Both the position numbers and the translations under genes were made by a program. The notes under the pieces were generated by a model, which saw only the letters and a list, made by a program, of their open reading frames with translations, made no database searches and had not been told where the DNA came from. A DNA stretch of 64,000 bases from Aeromonas jandaei (lineage in GTDB: Bacteria; Pseudomonadota; Gammaproteobacteria; Enterobacterales; Aeromonadaceae): the NCBI RefSeq assembly GCF_037890695.1, contig NZ_CP149571.1, forward strand, positions 600,001-664,000, read 5' to 3'. Shown in pieces: positions 1 through 10,301 of this stretch. Position 1 is the first letter of the stretch, and each line of letters opens with the position of its first letter.

Positions 1-7
1 GCTAGCT

Positions 8-628
8 TTACTTGGAGTAAAGCTCGACGATCAGCTGTTCGTTAATGTCGGCAGACAGGTCGGAACGCTCCGGCAGGCGCTTGAAGGCACCTTCCATTTT
101 AGCGGCATCAACCTCTACCCAAGTCGGCTTCTCGCGCTGACCAGCAACCTCAAGGGCAGCTTTGATACGCGCTTGCTTCTTAGCCTTCTCACGAACGCAG
201 ATCACGTCCTCAGGGGAAACCTGGAAAGAAGGAATGTTCACAACGCGGCCGTTTACCATGATGGCCTTGTGGCTCACCAGCTGACGAGATTCAGCGCGGG
301 TAGCACCGAAGCCCATGCGGTATACGACGTTGTCCAGACGACCTTCCAGCAGCTGCAACAGGTTTTCACCGGTGTTACCCTTTTGACGGGCAGCGTCGCG
401 GTAGTAGTTGCGGAACTGTTTTTCCAATACGCCGTAGATACGACGAACTTTTTGTTTCTCGCGCAGTTGCACACCGTAGTCGGACAGACGCGGCTTACGA
501 GCGCCGTGCTGACCAGGAGCGGTGTCAATCTTGCACTTAGAATCAATCGCGCGAACACCAGACTTCAGGAAGAGGTCTGTGCCCTCACGACGGCTAAGCT
601 TAAGCTTAGGACCGATATATCTTGCCAT
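8..628 (-). CDS. rpsD: 30S ribosomal protein S4
   Basis: Primary-binding 30S subunit protein that nucleates the 16S rRNA 5' domain; in E. coli it also represses the alpha operon. The 206-residue product is full length, starts [10 protein letters not shown] and carries the S4 RNA-binding domain around residues 95-155 ([12 protein letters not shown], then the [14 protein letters not shown] stretch). It follows rpsK by 40 bases. The rest of the alpha operon (rpoA, rplQ in relatives) would lie beyond the window edge. Confidence 0.98.
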   Translation of the reverse strand: MARYIGPKLKLSRREGTDLFLKSGVRAIDSKCKIDTAPGQHGARKPRLSDYGVQLREKQKVRRIYGVLEKQFRNYYRDAARQKGNTGENLLQLLEGRLDNVVYRMGFGATRAESRQLVSHKAIMVNGRVVNIPSFQVSPEDVICVREKAKKQARIKAALEVAGQREKPTWVEVDAAKMEGAFKRLPERSDLSADINEQLIVELYSK

Positions 629-668
629 CTTCTTTCTCCAACAATCCTAGACCAAGTAGCTACCAGCG

Positions 669-1058
669 TTACACGCGGCGCTTCTTGGGAGGACGACAAC
701 CGTTGTGCGGGATCGGAGTCACATCAGTAATGTTAGTGATGCGGAAACCAGCCGCGTTCAGGGCGCGGATGGAAGACTCACGACCGGGACCCGGACCTTT
801 GACCATGACTTCCAGGTTCTTGACGCCATATTCTTTGGCCATCTCACCAGCGCGTTCAGCAGCTACCTGAGCAGCGAACGGGGTGGACTTACGAGAACCA
901 CGGAAACCGGAACCACCAGAAGTAGCCCAAGACAGAGCGTTGCCCTGACGGTCAGTAATGGTCACGATTGTGTTGTTGAAAGATGCATGAACGTGCGCAA
1001 TACCGTCGCTCACTTGCTTTTTAACGCGCTTGCGAGCACGAGTCGGAGTTTTAGCCAT
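669..1058 (-). CDS. rpsK: 30S ribosomal protein S11
   Basis: S11 sits on the 30S platform next to the mRNA exit path. The 129-residue product has the family hallmarks: [15 protein letters not shown] near residue 25, a [11 protein letters not shown] segment, and the C-terminal [13 protein letters not shown] tail. Length is the family norm. It lies 14 bases after rpsM and 40 before rpsD, as in the E. coli alpha operon. Confidence 0.98.
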   Translation of the reverse strand: MAKTPTRARKRVKKQVSDGIAHVHASFNNTIVTITDRQGNALSWATSGGSGFRGSRKSTPFAAQVAAERAGEMAKEYGVKNLEVMVKGPGPGRESSIRALNAAGFRITNITDVTPIPHNGCRPPKKRRV

Positions 1059-1072
1059 TTTCTACCTTCCCG

Positions 1073-1429
1073 TTACTTCTTGATAGCCTTGCGCGGACCC
1101 TTACGGGTACGAGCGTTGGTCTTGGTACGTTGACCACGAACAGGCAGGCTACGACGGTGACGCAAACCACGGTAGCAACCCAGATCCATCAAACGCTTGA
1201 TGTTCATGGAAATCTGACGACGCAGGTCACCTTCAACGGTGAATTTACCTACTTGTTCACGCAGACTCTCGATCTGAGCTTCGTCCAGGTCTTTAATTTT
1301 CACATTCTCAGCGATACCGGCTGCGGCACAGATGGCCTTGGAGCGGGTACGACCGACGCCATAAATAGCAGTCAAAGCGATGACTGCATGCTTATGGTCA
1401 GGAATGTTAATGCCAGCGATACGGGCCAC
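1073..1429 (-). CDS. rpsM: 30S ribosomal protein S13
   Basis: S13 of the 30S head contacts the P-site tRNA and the 50S subunit (bridge B1). The product is 118 residues, starting [19 protein letters not shown] after the initiator, with the helix-two-turn-helix region and a basic tail ([18 protein letters not shown]). The start codon is GTG, as in E. coli rpsM, preceded by TAGGAG. It is the first gene of the alpha operon. Its upstream leader, where S4 binds in E. coli, spans about 1430-1522. Confidence 0.98.
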   Translation of the reverse strand: MARIAGINIPDHKHAVIALTAIYGVGRTRSKAICAAAGIAENVKIKDLDEAQIESLREQVGKFTVEGDLRRQISMNIKRLMDLGCYRGLRHRRSLPVRGQRTKTNARTRKGPRKAIKK

Positions 1430-1507
1430 TATTCACTCCTACATATAGTAGATTACGACCACCACAAAGCCCGTGAGCGGATACGTGGCGGTCAACCAAT
1501 ACACAAC

Positions 1508-1539
1508 AAAAGTTGGCTGGCTATATTAGCCAGCACAAC
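1508..1539 (-). terminator. Hairpin at the end of the spc operon, overlapping the alpha promoter
   Basis: On the minus strand an 8-bp stem (positions 1516-1523 with 1527-1534, loop of 3) is extended by a GTTG/CAAC pairing with one bulged base and followed by TTTT. E. coli, as I remember it, has a very similar hairpin at this place. It is probably the spc operon terminator or attenuator; its strength is untested. Confidence 0.6.
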
Positions 1540-1551
1540 TATTTGTTGCAA
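1523..1551 (-). promoter_or_regulatory. Alpha operon promoter
   Basis: On the minus strand there is a -35 TTGCAA (1551-1546), a 17-base spacer, and a -10 TAATAT (1528-1523). It would start transcription about 90 bases before rpsM, leaving room for an S4-responsive leader. The -10 lies inside the hairpin that ends the upstream operon. The same overlap is known in E. coli. Confidence 0.7.
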
Positions 1552-1568
1552 GTACTAACCGTAAAAAA

Positions 1569-1682
1569 TTAGCCTTGACGCTGTTTATGCTTAGGCTCGC
1601 TGCAAATCACACGCACCACACCGTGACGCTTGATGATTTTGCAGTTACGGCAGATTGCCTTAACGGAAGCACGAACTTTCAT
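1569..1682 (-). CDS. rpmJ: 50S ribosomal protein L36, zinc-ribbon type
   Basis: The smallest 50S protein, 37 residues, beginning [15 protein letters not shown]. Cys11, Cys14, Cys27 and His32 form the zinc site, so this is the zinc-binding paralogue. It lies between secY (27 bases upstream) and the alpha promoter. This is its standard position as last gene of the spc operon. Confidence 0.97.
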   Translation of the reverse strand: MKVRASVKAICRNCKIIKRHGVVRVICSEPKHKQRQG

Positions 1683-1709
1683 TGCTTAACTCCGTAACTA
1701 CGCCGACCT

Positions 1710-3039
1710 TTAGCGGCCGTAGCCCTTCAGGTTGGCCTTCCTCAGGACATCACCATATTGATGAGACATCATATGGGTCTGAACCTGAGCCATGAAGTCC
1801 ATGATAACCACCACGATAATCAGCAGCGAGGTGCCACCGAAGTAGAACTGTACGTTCCAGGCAGTCATCAAGAACTGGGGTACCAGACAGATAAAGGTTA
1901 TATAGAGTGCACCTGCCAATGTCAGGCGAGTCATAACCTTATCGATATAACGTGCTGTCTGCTCGCCCGGGCGAATCCCCGGGATAAAGGCTCCACTCTT
2001 CTTCAGATTATCTGCTGTCTCGCGGGGGTTGAACACCAGCGCGGTATAGAAGAAGCAGAAGAAGATAATGGCTGCTGCATAGAGCATCTCGTAAAGCGGC
2101 TGACCCGGCTGCAGGAGCCATAGAGACCTGTTGCAGGATGTCGGCTACTTTACCCTCGCCCTGACCAAACCAAGAGGTAATCGGCCCCGGGAAGAGGATG
2201 ATGCTGGATGCGAAAATCGCAGGAATCACACCGGCCATGTTGACTTTCAACGGCAGGTGCGTGCTTTGCGCGGCGAATACCTGGCGGCCTTGTTGACGCT
2301 TGGCATAGTTAACGACGATACGACGCTGACCACGCTCTACGAACACCACAAAGTAAGTCACTGCGAAAACAATCAAGCCCAGCAACAACAACAGCAGGAT
2401 GTGCAATTCCCCTTGACGTGCCTGTTCGGCCGTAGCGCCAATGGCATGCGGCAGACCGGCAACGATACCTGTGAAAATAATCAACGAGATACCATTACCA
2501 ATCCCACGCTCGGTAATCTGCTCACCCAACCACATCAAGAACATGGTACCGGTGACCAGACTCACAACCGCTGTGAAATAGAAGCCCAGACCCGGATTAG
2601 TCACGAGTCCATGCATCATATTCGGCAGACCGGTTGCAATACCAATGGCCTGGAAAGTTCCCAAAACCAGCGTGCCCCAACGGGTATATTGGCTAATCTT
2701 GCGACGGCCGGATTCACCCTCTTTCTTGAGTTCAGCAAGAGCAGGATGAACCACAGTCAGCAGCTGGATAATGATCGACGCCGAAATGTACGGCATGATC
2801 CCCAACGCAAGAATAGAAGCACGCGAGAGTGCACCACCACTGAACATGTTGAACATCTCAATGATGGTGCCCTTCTGTTGCTGGAACAACTCGGCCAGTA
2901 CGGCGGCGTCAATACCAGGAATCGGCACATAAGAGCCTGCACGGAAAACGATAATCGCCCCGAGAACGAAGAGCAGACGGCTCTTCAGTTCACTCAGACC
3001 ACCCTGTGCTTTAACATCCAATCCTGGTTTCTTAGCCAT
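1710..3039 (-). CDS. secY: Protein translocase subunit SecY, interrupted by an apparent 1-nt frameshift
   Basis: SecY is the ten-helix channel of the SecYEG translocon in the inner membrane. The first part (3039 down to about 2116, roughly residues 1-308, starting [14 protein letters not shown]) reads in one frame, and the C-terminal part ([20 protein letters not shown] onward, to LKGYGR) in another. One extra base in the GG at 2114-2115 accounts for the break. Removing it restores [18 protein letters not shown] and a 442-residue protein, the normal SecY length. It sits in its standard place between rplO and rpmJ. The gene is essential, so a sequence error is more likely than real inactivation. 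Confidence 0.93.
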
Positions 3040-3047
3040 TGTACTGA

Positions 3048-3485
3048 TTATTCCTCGATTTTACCGCCAGCGGCCTCGATGGCTGCGCGTGCACCTTTGG
3101 TGACGGACAGACCACGAACGGTCACAGCACGGTCAATGTTGCCAGACAGAACAACTTTAGCGAACACGATGTTTTTAGTAATAACACCGGCTTGCTTCAG
3201 AGTGCTCACGTCGACCACATCACCTTCTACCAGGGCGATTTCGTTCAGGCGAACTTCGGCAGAAACCAAAGATTTGCGAGAGAAGAAACCGAACTTCGGC
3301 AGACGGATTTTCAAAGGCATCTGGCCGCCTTCGAAACCGTTGCGAACTTTGCCGCCACCGGAACGAGAGGTTTGGCCTTTAACACCACGACCACCAGTCT
3401 TGCCCAGGCCGGAGCCGATACCACGGCCACGACGATGTTTTTCAGGCTTGGAACCAGCGGCCGGAGACAGAGTGTTCAGACGCAT
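3048..3485 (-). CDS. rplO: 50S ribosomal protein L15
   Basis: L15 is a late-assembly 50S protein. The 145-residue product has the glycine-rich N-terminal extension ([20 protein letters not shown]) that threads into 23S rRNA and a globular C-terminal domain ending [12 protein letters not shown]. It starts MRLNTLSPA as in E. coli. It ends 8 bases before the secY start and follows rpmD by 2 bases. Confidence 0.98.
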   Translation of the reverse strand: MRLNTLSPAAGSKPEKHRRGRGIGSGLGKTGGRGVKGQTSRSGGGKVRNGFEGGQMPLKIRLPKFGFFSRKSLVSAEVRLNEIALVEGDVVDVSTLKQAGVITKNIVFAKVVLSGNIDRAVTVRGLSVTKGARAAIEAAGGKIEE

Positions 3486-3487
3486 GC

Positions 3488-3667
3488 TTAGCCCTCCACC
3501 TTAACCATGTAATAAACCTGGTTGATCATACCGCGTACGCAGGGAGTATCTTCCAGCTCAACGGTGTGACCAATGCGACGCAGACCCAGACCACGCAGAG
3601 TCGCCTTGTGCTTGGGCAGACGGCCGATAGAGCTGCGAGTTTGAGTTACTTTTACAGTGTTAGCCAT
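3488..3667 (-). CDS. rpmD: 50S ribosomal protein L30
   Basis: A 59-residue protein, the bacterial L30 length. It starts [20 protein letters not shown] and ends in the region of [12 protein letters not shown]. The central [14 protein letters not shown] motif is typical. It is packed between rpsE (6 bases upstream) and rplO (2 bases downstream), its usual place in the spc operon. Confidence 0.97.
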   Translation of the reverse strand: MANTVKVTQTRSSIGRLPKHKATLRGLGLRRIGHTVELEDTPCVRGMINQVYYMVKVEG

Positions 3668-3673
3668 GTCGCA

Positions 3674-4174
3674 TTACCCCAGAATTTCTTCAACGCGCAG
3701 ACCACGCTTGGCAGCGATCTGTTCCGGTGATTGACCGTGAACCAGAGCGTCTACAGTTGCGCGAACAACGTTGATTGGGTTGGTGGAACCGTAGGTCTTA
3801 GCCAGCACGTTGTGGATACCAGCAACTTCCAGAACAGCACGCATAGCGCCGCCTGCGATGATACCAGTACCTTGAGAGGCCGGCTTCATGAACACGGTGG
3901 AACCGGAGTGAACACCTTTCACCGGGTGGTGCAGGGTGCCGTTGTTCAGCTCAACCTTGTTCAGGTTACGCTTGGCCTGTTCCATTGCTTTTTGAATAGC
4001 AGCCGGAACTTCACGGGCTTTACCGTAACCGTAACCTACACGGCCGTTACCATCACCCACCACGGTCAACGCGGTGAAGGACATGATACGACCACCTTTA
4101 ACAGTTTTCGAAACACGGTTTACTGCAATCAGCTTTTCTTGCAGTTCGCCGGCTTGAGATTCGACTTTAGCCAT
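3674..4174 (-). CDS. rpsE: 30S ribosomal protein S5
   Basis: S5 lines the mRNA entry channel and affects decoding accuracy. The product is 166 residues, with the N-terminal double-stranded-RNA-binding-like domain ([20 protein letters not shown] near residue 24) and a C-terminal ribosomal-fold domain ([19 protein letters not shown]). Length matches the E. coli protein. It is followed by rpmD after 6 bases. Confidence 0.98.
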   Translation of the reverse strand: MAKVESQAGELQEKLIAVNRVSKTVKGGRIMSFTALTVVGDGNGRVGYGYGKAREVPAAIQKAMEQAKRNLNKVELNNGTLHHPVKGVHSGSTVFMKPASQGTGIIAGGAMRAVLEVAGIHNVLAKTYGSTNPINVVRATVDALVHGQSPEQIAAKRGLRVEEILG

Positions 4175-4188
4175 CTTCGACTCCTAGC

Positions 4189-4542
4189 TTAGAACTGAAG
4201 ACCAGCGTCACGTGCAGCAGCTGCCAGAGCAGCGATGCGGCCGTGATACTTGAAACCGGAACGATCGAAAGATACGTTCTGAACGCCTTTGGCAATAGCA
4301 CGCTCAGCGATAGCTTTACCTACAGCGGTAGCAGCATCTGCGTTACCGGTGTATTTCAGAGCTTCACTGATGGCTTTCTCTACTGTGGAAGCAGAGGCCA
4401 GAACTTCGGAACCGTTGGCTGCAATAACCTGCGCATAGATATGACGCGGGGTACGGTGAACAACCAGACGGGTAGCTCCCAGTTCCTGCATCTTTTTCCG
4501 AGCACGAGTAGCACGACGGAGACGAGCTGCTTTCTTGTCCAT
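4189..4542 (-). CDS. rplR: 50S ribosomal protein L18
   Basis: L18 binds 5S rRNA together with L5 and L25 in the central protuberance. The product is 117 residues: a basic N-terminus ([19 protein letters not shown]), then the [15 protein letters not shown] core and the C-terminal [25 protein letters not shown]. It lies 9 bases after rplF and 14 bases before rpsE. Confidence 0.98.
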   Translation of the reverse strand: MDKKAARLRRATRARKKMQELGATRLVVHRTPRHIYAQVIAANGSEVLASASTVEKAISEALKYTGNADAATAVGKAIAERAIAKGVQNVSFDRSGFKYHGRIAALAAAARDAGLQF

Positions 4543-4551
4543 AGTGTTACC

Positions 4552-5085
4552 TTACTTCTTCTTAGCTTCTTTAGTACGCACTTGCTCGTTGGCATAGCGT
4601 ACACCCTTGCCCTTGTAGGGCTCCGGAGCGCGGTAAGCACGGATATCGGCGGCGACTTGGCCAACCAGCTGCTTGTCAACGCCACGCAGAACGATTTCGG
4701 TCTGGGACGGGCACTCAGCGGTTACACCAGCCGGCAGCTCATGCTCTACCGGGTGAGAGAAGCCCAGAGCCAGAGCGACAGCATTGCCCTTGATGGAGGC
4801 TTTGTAACCTACACCAACCAGCTGCAGCTTGCGCTCGAAGCCTTGGGTAACACCGATTACCATGTTGTTGACCAATGCACGGGCAGTACCGGCCTGAGCG
4901 TCAGCACCAGCGATGCCGTCGCGCGGGGCGAACTTCAGTACATTGTCTTCTTTGGTCACTTCTACACCGGCGTGAATAGAACGAACCAGGGAACCTTTAC
5001 CACCTTTGATGGACAGTTCCTGACCGTTCAGAGTCACTTCTACGCCAGCAGGAATAGTGACGGGTGCCTTAGCAACGCGAGACAT
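4552..5085 (-). CDS. rplF: 50S ribosomal protein L6
   Basis: L6 lies near the sarcin-ricin loop and the base of the L7/L12 stalk. The product is 177 residues with two tandem L6 folds, starting [17 protein letters not shown] and ending in the conserved [14 protein letters not shown]-type region and a lysine-rich tail. The reading frame is open for 22 more codons upstream. The ATG at 5085 is preceded by a strong AGGAGGT site and matches the family N-terminus, so it is chosen. Confidence 0.97.
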   Translation of the reverse strand: MSRVAKAPVTIPAGVEVTLNGQELSIKGGKGSLVRSIHAGVEVTKEDNVLKFAPRDGIAGADAQAGTARALVNNMVIGVTQGFERKLQLVGVGYKASIKGNAVALALGFSHPVEHELPAGVTAECPSQTEIVLRGVDKQLVGQVAADIRAYRAPEPYKGKGVRYANEQVRTKEAKKK

Positions 5086-5098
5086 TTCCGACCTCCTA

Positions 5099-5491
5099 TT
5101 AAGCGACGTAGCAGATGATCTCACCACCCATGCTTGCTTTGCGAGCAGCACGGTCGGTCATCACACCTTTAGACGTGGACACGATAGCAACACCGAGACC
5201 GCCCATAACTTTCGGCAGATCAGTAGTGCGCTTGTAAATACGCAGGCCGGGACGGCTCACGCGTTGGATCAGTTCTACAACCGGCTTGCCCTGGAAATAT
5301 TTCAGTTCAATTTCCAGTTCCGGCTTCACGTCACCAGCTACGGTGTAGCCAGCGATGTAACCTTCTTCTTTCAGCACTTTGGCAATAGCCACTTTCAGCT
5401 TGGAAGAAGGCATGGAAACCGCAACTTTGCTCGCCGCCTGACCGTTACGGATGCGGGTCAGCATATCCGCGATCGGATCTTGCATGCTCAT
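5099..5491 (-). CDS. rpsH: 30S ribosomal protein S8
   Basis: S8 is a primary 16S rRNA binder, and in E. coli it is the translational repressor of the spc operon (binding at the rplE start). The 130-residue product begins [18 protein letters not shown]. It has the C-terminal [20 protein letters not shown] and GGEIICYVA motifs. It follows rpsN by 20 bases. Confidence 0.98.
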   Translation of the reverse strand: MSMQDPIADMLTRIRNGQAASKVAVSMPSSKLKVAIAKVLKEEGYIAGYTVAGDVKPELEIELKYFQGKPVVELIQRVSRPGLRIYKRTTDLPKVMGGLGVAIVSTSKGVMTDRAARKASMGGEIICYVA

Positions 5492-5511
5492 AGTCTAACT
5501 CCCGAGATTCT

Positions 5512-5817
5512 TTACCAAGAGGCCTTTTTCAGGCCCGGAATTTCGCCCTTCATGGCATGCTCACGCACCTTGATGCGAGACAGGCCAAACTTGCGCAGGA
5601 AACCGTGCGGACGACCAGTAATGTTGCAACGGTTACGCTGACGGGACGGACTGGAATCACGGGGCAGCTGTTGCAGTTGCAGAACAGCATCCCAACGCGC
5701 TTCTTCAGAAGCGTTCATATCAACGATGATAGCTTTGAGCTCGGCACGCTTGGTTGCGTACTTGGCTACCAGCTTGGCACGCTTTGCTTCGCGCGCTTTC
5801 ATGGATGTTTTAGCCAT
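5512..5817 (-). CDS. rpsN: 30S ribosomal protein S14, zinc-free type
   Basis: S14 belongs to the 30S head. The product is 101 residues, starting [16 protein letters not shown], with the conserved [19 protein letters not shown] motif. The long form lacks the CxxC pairs of the short zinc form, so it is the C-minus type usual in gammaproteobacteria. The frame is open upstream, but the ATG at 5817 gives the family N-terminus and lies 10 bases after the rplE stop. Confidence 0.97.
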   Translation of the reverse strand: MAKTSMKAREAKRAKLVAKYATKRAELKAIIVDMNASEEARWDAVLQLQQLPRDSSPSRQRNRCNITGRPHGFLRKFGLSRIKVREHAMKGEIPGLKKASW

Positions 5818-5827
5818 AACCCTAACC

Positions 5828-6367
5828 TTACTTGCGGAATGGGAAGTTAAAGGCAGCCAGCAGAGCACGGCCTTCTTCATCGGTATTCGCGGAAGTGGTG
5901 ATGGTGATATCCAGACCACGGACGCGATCGACTTTGTCATAGTCGATTTCCGGGAAGATGATCTGCTCACGCACGCCCATGGAGTAGTTACCACGACCGT
6001 CGAACGCTTTAGCGTTCAGGCCACGGAAGTCACGGATACGCGGTACGGAGATGCAGATCAGCCGTTCCAGGAACTCCCACATACGCTCGCCACGCAGGGT
6101 TACTTTACAACCTATCGGGTAGCCTTCACGAATCTTGAAGCCCGCAACAGATTTGCGAGCTTTGGTGATCAGCGGCTTCTGACCGGAAATGGCAGCCATA
6201 TCGGCAGCAGCATTTTCCAGCAATTTCTTGTCAGAGATCGCTTCACCAACACCCATGTTCAGGGTGATTTTCTCGATCCGAGGGACTTGCATGATAGTCT
6301 TGTAACCGAACTGCTTGGTCAGTTCACTTACTACATCGGATTTGTAGTAATCATGCAGTTTCGCCAT
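5828..6367 (-). CDS. rplE: 50S ribosomal protein L5
   Basis: L5 binds 5S rRNA and contacts the P-site tRNA. The 179-residue product starts [13 protein letters not shown] and has the family motifs [29 protein letters not shown] and the C-terminal [18 protein letters not shown]. The length equals E. coli L5. In E. coli the start region of this gene is the S8 repressor target. Confidence 0.98.
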   Translation of the reverse strand: MAKLHDYYKSDVVSELTKQFGYKTIMQVPRIEKITLNMGVGEAISDKKLLENAAADMAAISGQKPLITKARKSVAGFKIREGYPIGCKVTLRGERMWEFLERLICISVPRIRDFRGLNAKAFDGRGNYSMGVREQIIFPEIDYDKVDRVRGLDITITTSANTDEEGRALLAAFNFPFRK

Positions 6368-6380
6368 CGTTAAACTCCAA

Positions 6381-6698
6381 TTACTTCACAAGTTCGCCGG
6401 TGGATTTGAAGAAACGAACTTTTTTGCCGTCTTCAATCCGGAAACCAACGCGGTCAGCTTTGCCAGTGGCAGAGTTGAACAGCGCTACGTTAGATACATC
6501 GATGGGGGCTTCTTTGGTGACGATACCGCCAGCCTGACCCAGTGCGGGTACCGGCTTCTGGTGTTTCTTCACCTGGTTGATGCCTTCCACGATTACCTTA
6601 CCTTTAGCAATCAGAACTTGAGTGACTTTGCCACGCTTGCCCTTGTCTTTGCCGGTAAGAACAATCACTTCGTCTTCGCGACGGATTTTAGCTGCCAT
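6381..6698 (-). CDS. rplX: 50S ribosomal protein L24
   Basis: L24 is an assembly-initiating 50S protein. The 105-residue product begins [20 protein letters not shown] and contains the KOW motif in the first 35 residues ([17 protein letters not shown]). The usual [13 protein letters not shown] segment follows. It lies 11 bases after rplN and 13 before rplE. Confidence 0.98.
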   Translation of the reverse strand: MAAKIRREDEVIVLTGKDKGKRGKVTQVLIAKGKVIVEGINQVKKHQKPVPALGQAGGIVTKEAPIDVSNVALFNSATGKADRVGFRIEDGKKVRFFKSTGELVK

Positions 6699-6709
6699 CG
6701 TTCGACTCC

Positions 6710-7078
6710 TTACAGTACTTCGGGTGCCAGGGACACAATCTTCATGAACTTCTCATTACGCAGTTCACGGGTCACCGGGCCAAAAATACGAGTACCGATC
6801 GGCTGTTGGTTGTTGTTAAGCAACACAGCCGCATTGTTGTCGAAACGGATGACTGAGCCGTCCGGACGACGAACGCCTTTACGGGTGCGTACGACCACCG
6901 CGTTATACACATCACCTTTCTTCACTTTACCGCGAGGAATAGCTTCCTTGATGGAAACTTTGATGATGTCGCCGATGCCGGCGTAACGGCGGTGCGAACC
7001 ACCCAGAACCTTAATACACATTACACTGCGAGCGCCGGAGTTGTCGGCAACACCCAGCATACTTTGCATCTGGATCAT
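6710..7078 (-). CDS. rplN: 50S ribosomal protein L14
   Basis: L14 lies at the subunit interface (bridge B8). The product is 122 residues, starting [19 protein letters not shown] and including [20 protein letters not shown] and the C-terminal [12 protein letters not shown]; its length is typical. It is the first gene after the spc promoter, about 66 bases downstream of the -10. Confidence 0.98.
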
Positions 7079-7143
7079 CTTAGTGCTCCGCTTTGTTTAC
7101 TTCTTATCCCTTTCGGGATCTGGCTGCCTTCAAAAGGCGCGAA

Positions 7144-7172
7144 ACTATAACACAGGATTTTTAGAAAAGGTA
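7144..7172 (-). promoter_or_regulatory. Probable spc operon promoter (extended -10)
   Basis: On the minus strand a -10 TATAGT (7149-7144) is preceded by TG and one base, an extended -10. The -35 candidate 17 bases upstream (TACCTT) is weak. It lies just after the terminator at the end of the S10 operon and before rplN, where E. coli has the spc promoter. Confidence 0.65.
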
Positions 7173-7175
7173 GCC

Positions 7176-7208
7176 TAAAAAACAAACGGCCCCTGAAAGG
7201 GGCCGTTT
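7176..7208 (-). terminator. Rho-independent terminator at the end of the S10 operon
   Basis: An 11-bp perfect stem (7184-7194 with 7198-7208, loop GAA) is followed on the minus strand by G and six T. It lies 17 bases past the rpsQ stop. It separates the S10 and spc transcription units more clearly than a simple readthrough arrangement would. Confidence 0.85.
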
Positions 7209-7225
7209 GAGCTAAAAAGTACCGA

Positions 7226-7474
7226 TTAGGCCTTTTCTACAACGGCAACCAGGGTCCAGGACTTGGTCTTGGACAGCGGGCGGCACTCGCGGATTTCCAC
7301 GAGGTCACCAGCTTTGCACTCGTTGTTTTCATCATGTACGTGCAGCTTGGTAGTGCGCTTGATGATCTTACCGTAGATCGGGTGCTTTACCTTGCGCTCG
7401 ATGGCAACAGTGATGGACTTGTCCATCTTGTCGCTGATTACACGACCCTGCAGAGTACGGATTTTGTCAGTCAT
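7226..7474 (-). CDS. rpsQ: 30S ribosomal protein S17
   Basis: S17 is an OB-fold primary binder of 16S rRNA. The product is 82 residues, starting [20 protein letters not shown] and containing [19 protein letters not shown] and [13 protein letters not shown]. It is the last gene of the S10 operon. Its ATG overlaps the rpmC stop by one base, and a strong terminator follows. Confidence 0.98.
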   Translation of the reverse strand: MTDKIRTLQGRVISDKMDKSITVAIERKVKHPIYGKIIKRTTKLHVHDENNECKAGDLVEIRECRPLSKTKSWTLVAVVEKA

Positions 7475-7665
7475 TACGCACCTGCCTTCTCAGTCAGTAC
7501 AGTCTTGATACGTGCGACGTCACGACGCACTTGTTTCAGAGTGTGAGTCTGAGCCAGTTGGCCGGTGGAAGCTTGCATGCGCATGTTGAATTGCTCACGC
7601 AGCAGGCCCAGCAGCTCCTGGTTCAGTTCTTCGACGCTCTTTTGACGCAGATCTTGGGCTTTCAT
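7474..7665 (-). CDS. rpmC: 50S ribosomal protein L29
   Basis: L29 sits by the peptide exit tunnel next to L23 and helps dock SRP and trigger factor. The 63-residue helical hairpin begins [18 protein letters not shown] and ends [10 protein letters not shown]. The ATG at 7665 is chosen over the in-frame GTG one codon upstream because it gives the family N-terminus. It overlaps the rplP stop codon (TGATG). Confidence 0.97.
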   Translation of the reverse strand: MKAQDLRQKSVEELNQELLGLLREQFNMRMQASTGQLAQTHTLKQVRRDVARIKTVLTEKAGA

Positions 7666-8078
7666 CACATCACCGTCTTAATTACGAAAGTGGTCTGAAC
7701 AGACAGCTTGGCTGCGGCCAGGGCGAACGCTTCACGCGCCAGAGCCTCAGGTACACCGTCCATCTCGTACAGAACCTTGCCAGGCTGGATCGGGCAAACC
7801 CAGTATTCCACGTTACCCTTACCTTTACCCATACGAACTTCGAGGGGCTTTTCGGTAATCGGCTTGTCCGGGAACACACGGATCCAGATCTTACCCTGAC
7901 GCTTAACGTGACGGGTCATGGCACGACGGGCTGCTTCGATTTGACGAGCAGTCAGCTGACCACGAGATGTCGCCTTCAGGCCAAAGGTACCGAAGGATAC
8001 TTCGTTACCAGAGGTGGCCAGACCGCGGTTACGACCTTTGTGGGTCTTGCGGAATTTAGTACGCTTTGGTTGCAACAT
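7665..8078 (-). CDS. rplP: 50S ribosomal protein L16
   Basis: L16 helps shape the A-site and is needed for peptidyl transfer. The product is 137 residues, starting [19 protein letters not shown]. It contains [20 protein letters not shown], the [19 protein letters not shown] segment and a C-terminal [12 protein letters not shown]. It sits between rpsC and rpmC, its standard position. Confidence 0.98.
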   Translation of the reverse strand: MLQPKRTKFRKTHKGRNRGLATSGNEVSFGTFGLKATSRGQLTARQIEAARRAMTRHVKRQGKIWIRVFPDKPITEKPLEVRMGKGKGNVEYWVCPIQPGKVLYEMDGVPEALAREAFALAAAKLSVQTTFVIKTVM

Positions 8079-8091
8079 TTACCGAATCTCC

Positions 8092-8805
8092 TTACTTGGC
8101 AGCGCGGCGCTTGTTGTCACGCTTGGGCTTCGCAGGAGCTTGCTCTTGAGCAGCGGCAGCGTTGACAGCAGCCAGACCGCCCAGAACTTCGCCCTTGAAG
8201 ATCCAAACTTTAACGCCGATCACACCGTAAGTGGTGTGGGCTTCAGAAGTTGCGTAGTCGATGTCGGCACGCAGGGTGTGCAACGGCACACGACCTTCAC
8301 GGTACCATTCGGTACGCGCGATTTCAGCGCCGCCCAGACGACCGGAAACTTCCACTTTGATGCCCTTGGCACCCAGGCGCATTGCGTTCTGTACGGCGCG
8401 CTTCATAGCACGACGAAACATTACACGACGCTCCAGCTGGGAAGTGATGCTGTCGGCAACCAGTTTGCCATCCAGCTCCGGCTTGCGGACTTCGGAAATG
8501 TTGATCTGAGCAGGCACGCCAGCAATAGTGGCTACAGCTTTGCGCAGCTTCTCAACGTCTTCGCCTTTCTTACCGATCACAACACCCGGACGAGCGGTGT
8601 GAATGGTCACACGGATGCTCTTGGCCGGACGCTCGATGGTGATCTTGGACAAGGACGCGTTTTTCAGTTCCTTGGTCAGGAACTGGCGTACTTGAAAATC
8701 GCTGTACAGGTTGTCAGCGAAGTCTTTGGTGTTCGCGAACCAGGTAGAATTCCAAGGCTTGGTAATACCCAGGCGAATGCCATTAGGATGTACTTTCTGA
8801 CCCAT
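8092..8805 (-). CDS. rpsC: 30S ribosomal protein S3
   Basis: S3 forms part of the mRNA entry site and the ribosomal helicase. The product is 237 residues. It has an N-terminal KH type 2 domain ([20 protein letters not shown] around residues 65-85) and the C-terminal S3 domain ([20 protein letters not shown]). The tail is alanine- and lysine-rich. It starts [14 protein letters not shown], 3 bases after rplV. Confidence 0.98.
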   Translation of the reverse strand: MGQKVHPNGIRLGITKPWNSTWFANTKDFADNLYSDFQVRQFLTKELKNASLSKITIERPAKSIRVTIHTARPGVVIGKKGEDVEKLRKAVATIAGVPAQINISEVRKPELDGKLVADSITSQLERRVMFRRAMKRAVQNAMRLGAKGIKVEVSGRLGGAEIARTEWYREGRVPLHTLRADIDYATSEAHTTYGVIGVKVWIFKGEVLGGLAAVNAAAAQEQAPAKPKRDNKRRAAK

Positions 8806-8808
8806 TGC

Positions 8809-9156
8809 TTATCTCCCAGCCTTAGCGTCGGATACCACTACGGTGATGTGAGCGGTACGCTTGAGGATACGATCCGCGCGACCTTTGGCACGAGGACGGA
8901 TGCGCTTCATGGAGGGACCTTCGTCGACCATGATAGTAGCAACACGCAGGGCGTCGATGTCGGCGCCTTCGTTGTGCTCAGCGTTTGCAATGGCAGATTC
9001 CAGCACTTTCTTCACCAGAACAGCAGCCTTTTTCGGGCTGAAGGTCAGGATGTTCAGAGCCTTGTCTACGGACAGACCACGTACTTGATCGGCTACCAGA
9101 CGAGCTTTCTGGGCAGAAGTACGGGCATAACGGTGTTTAGCGATAGCTTCCATCAT
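8809..9156 (-). CDS. rplV: 50S ribosomal protein L22
   Basis: L22 lines the exit tunnel through a long beta hairpin, a site of macrolide resistance mutations. The product is 115 residues with [20 protein letters not shown] and the hairpin region [20 protein letters not shown]. Two adjacent ATG codons (9156 and 9153) could start it; comparison with E. coli (METIAKHR) favours the second. It lies 7 bases after rpsS. Confidence 0.97.
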   Translation of the reverse strand: MMEAIAKHRYARTSAQKARLVADQVRGLSVDKALNILTFSPKKAAVLVKKVLESAIANAEHNEGADIDALRVATIMVDEGPSMKRIRPRAKGRADRILKRTAHITVVVSDAKAGR

Positions 9157-9163
9157 TTATCCC

Positions 9164-9457
<294 letters not shown>

Positions 9458-9464
9458 TTAACAA

Positions 9465-10286
9465 TTACTTGTTACGACGACGTACGATGTACTTGTCGGT
9501 ACGCTTGTTCTTACGGGTCTTGAAGCCTTTAGCCTTCTGGCCCCATGGGGACACAGGCTGCATGCCCTTGTTACGACCCTCACCACCACCGTGCGGGTGG
9601 TCAACCGGGTTCATCGCCATACCGCGAACGGTCGGACGAATACCACGCCAGCGGTTTGCACCGGCTTTACCCAGTTGACGCAGCATGTGCTCGGAGTTAC
9701 CGACTTCGCCGATGGTAGCGCGGCACTCGGCCAGAACTTTACGTACTTCGCCGGAACGCAGACGCAGAGTTACATAGTTACCTTCACGAGCCAGGATCTG
9801 GATGAAAGTACCAGCGGAACGAGCCAGCTGGGCACCTTTACCAGGCTTCATCTCAACAGCGTGAACGGTAGAACCGACCGGGATGTTGCGCATCGGCAGG
9901 GTGTTACCTACCTTGATTGCGGCATCAGCACCAGAAGCGATTGCATCACCAGCTTTCAGGCCTTTCGGAGCCAGGATGTAACGACGCTCACCGTCTGCAT
10001 ACAGCACCAGGGCGATGTTTGCGGTACGGTTCGGATCGTATTCCAGGCGCTCAACTTTAGCCGGGATACCGTCTTTGTCGCGCTTGAAGTCGATCAGACG
10101 GTAGTGCTGCTTGTGACCACCGCCGATGTGGCGAGTGGTGATGCGGCCGTTGTTGTTACGACCACCGGTTTTGTCTTTCTTGTCCAGCAGAGCTGCAAAG
10201 GGCTTACCCTTGTACAGTTCCTGGTTGACGATCTTGACGACGTGGCGGCGGCCCGGAGAAGTAGGCTTGCACTTAACGATTGCCAT
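9465..10286 (-). CDS. rplB: 50S ribosomal protein L2
   Basis: L2 is required for subunit association and lies close to the peptidyl transferase centre. The product is 273 residues: an N-terminal OB domain, an SH3-like C-terminal domain and the conserved [21 protein letters not shown] loop (here [18 protein letters not shown], around residue 220), whose histidine is functionally important. It starts [15 protein letters not shown]. It lies 15 bases after rplW. Confidence 0.98.
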   Translation of the reverse strand: MAIVKCKPTSPGRRHVVKIVNQELYKGKPFAALLDKKDKTGGRNNNGRITTRHIGGGHKQHYRLIDFKRDKDGIPAKVERLEYDPNRTANIALVLYADGERRYILAPKGLKAGDAIASGADAAIKVGNTLPMRNIPVGSTVHAVEMKPGKGAQLARSAGTFIQILAREGNYVTLRLRSGEVRKVLAECRATIGEVGNSEHMLRQLGKAGANRWRGIRPTVRGMAMNPVDHPHGGGEGRNKGMQPVSPWGQKAKGFKTRKNKRTDKYIVRRRNK

Positions 10287-10301
10287 TTTTCAGAACTCCT
10301 C

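Noticed and set aside
5086..5151. 22-codon N-terminal extension of L6
   Set aside because: It overlaps rpsH and lacks similarity; a strong ribosome-binding site sits before the ATG at 5085.
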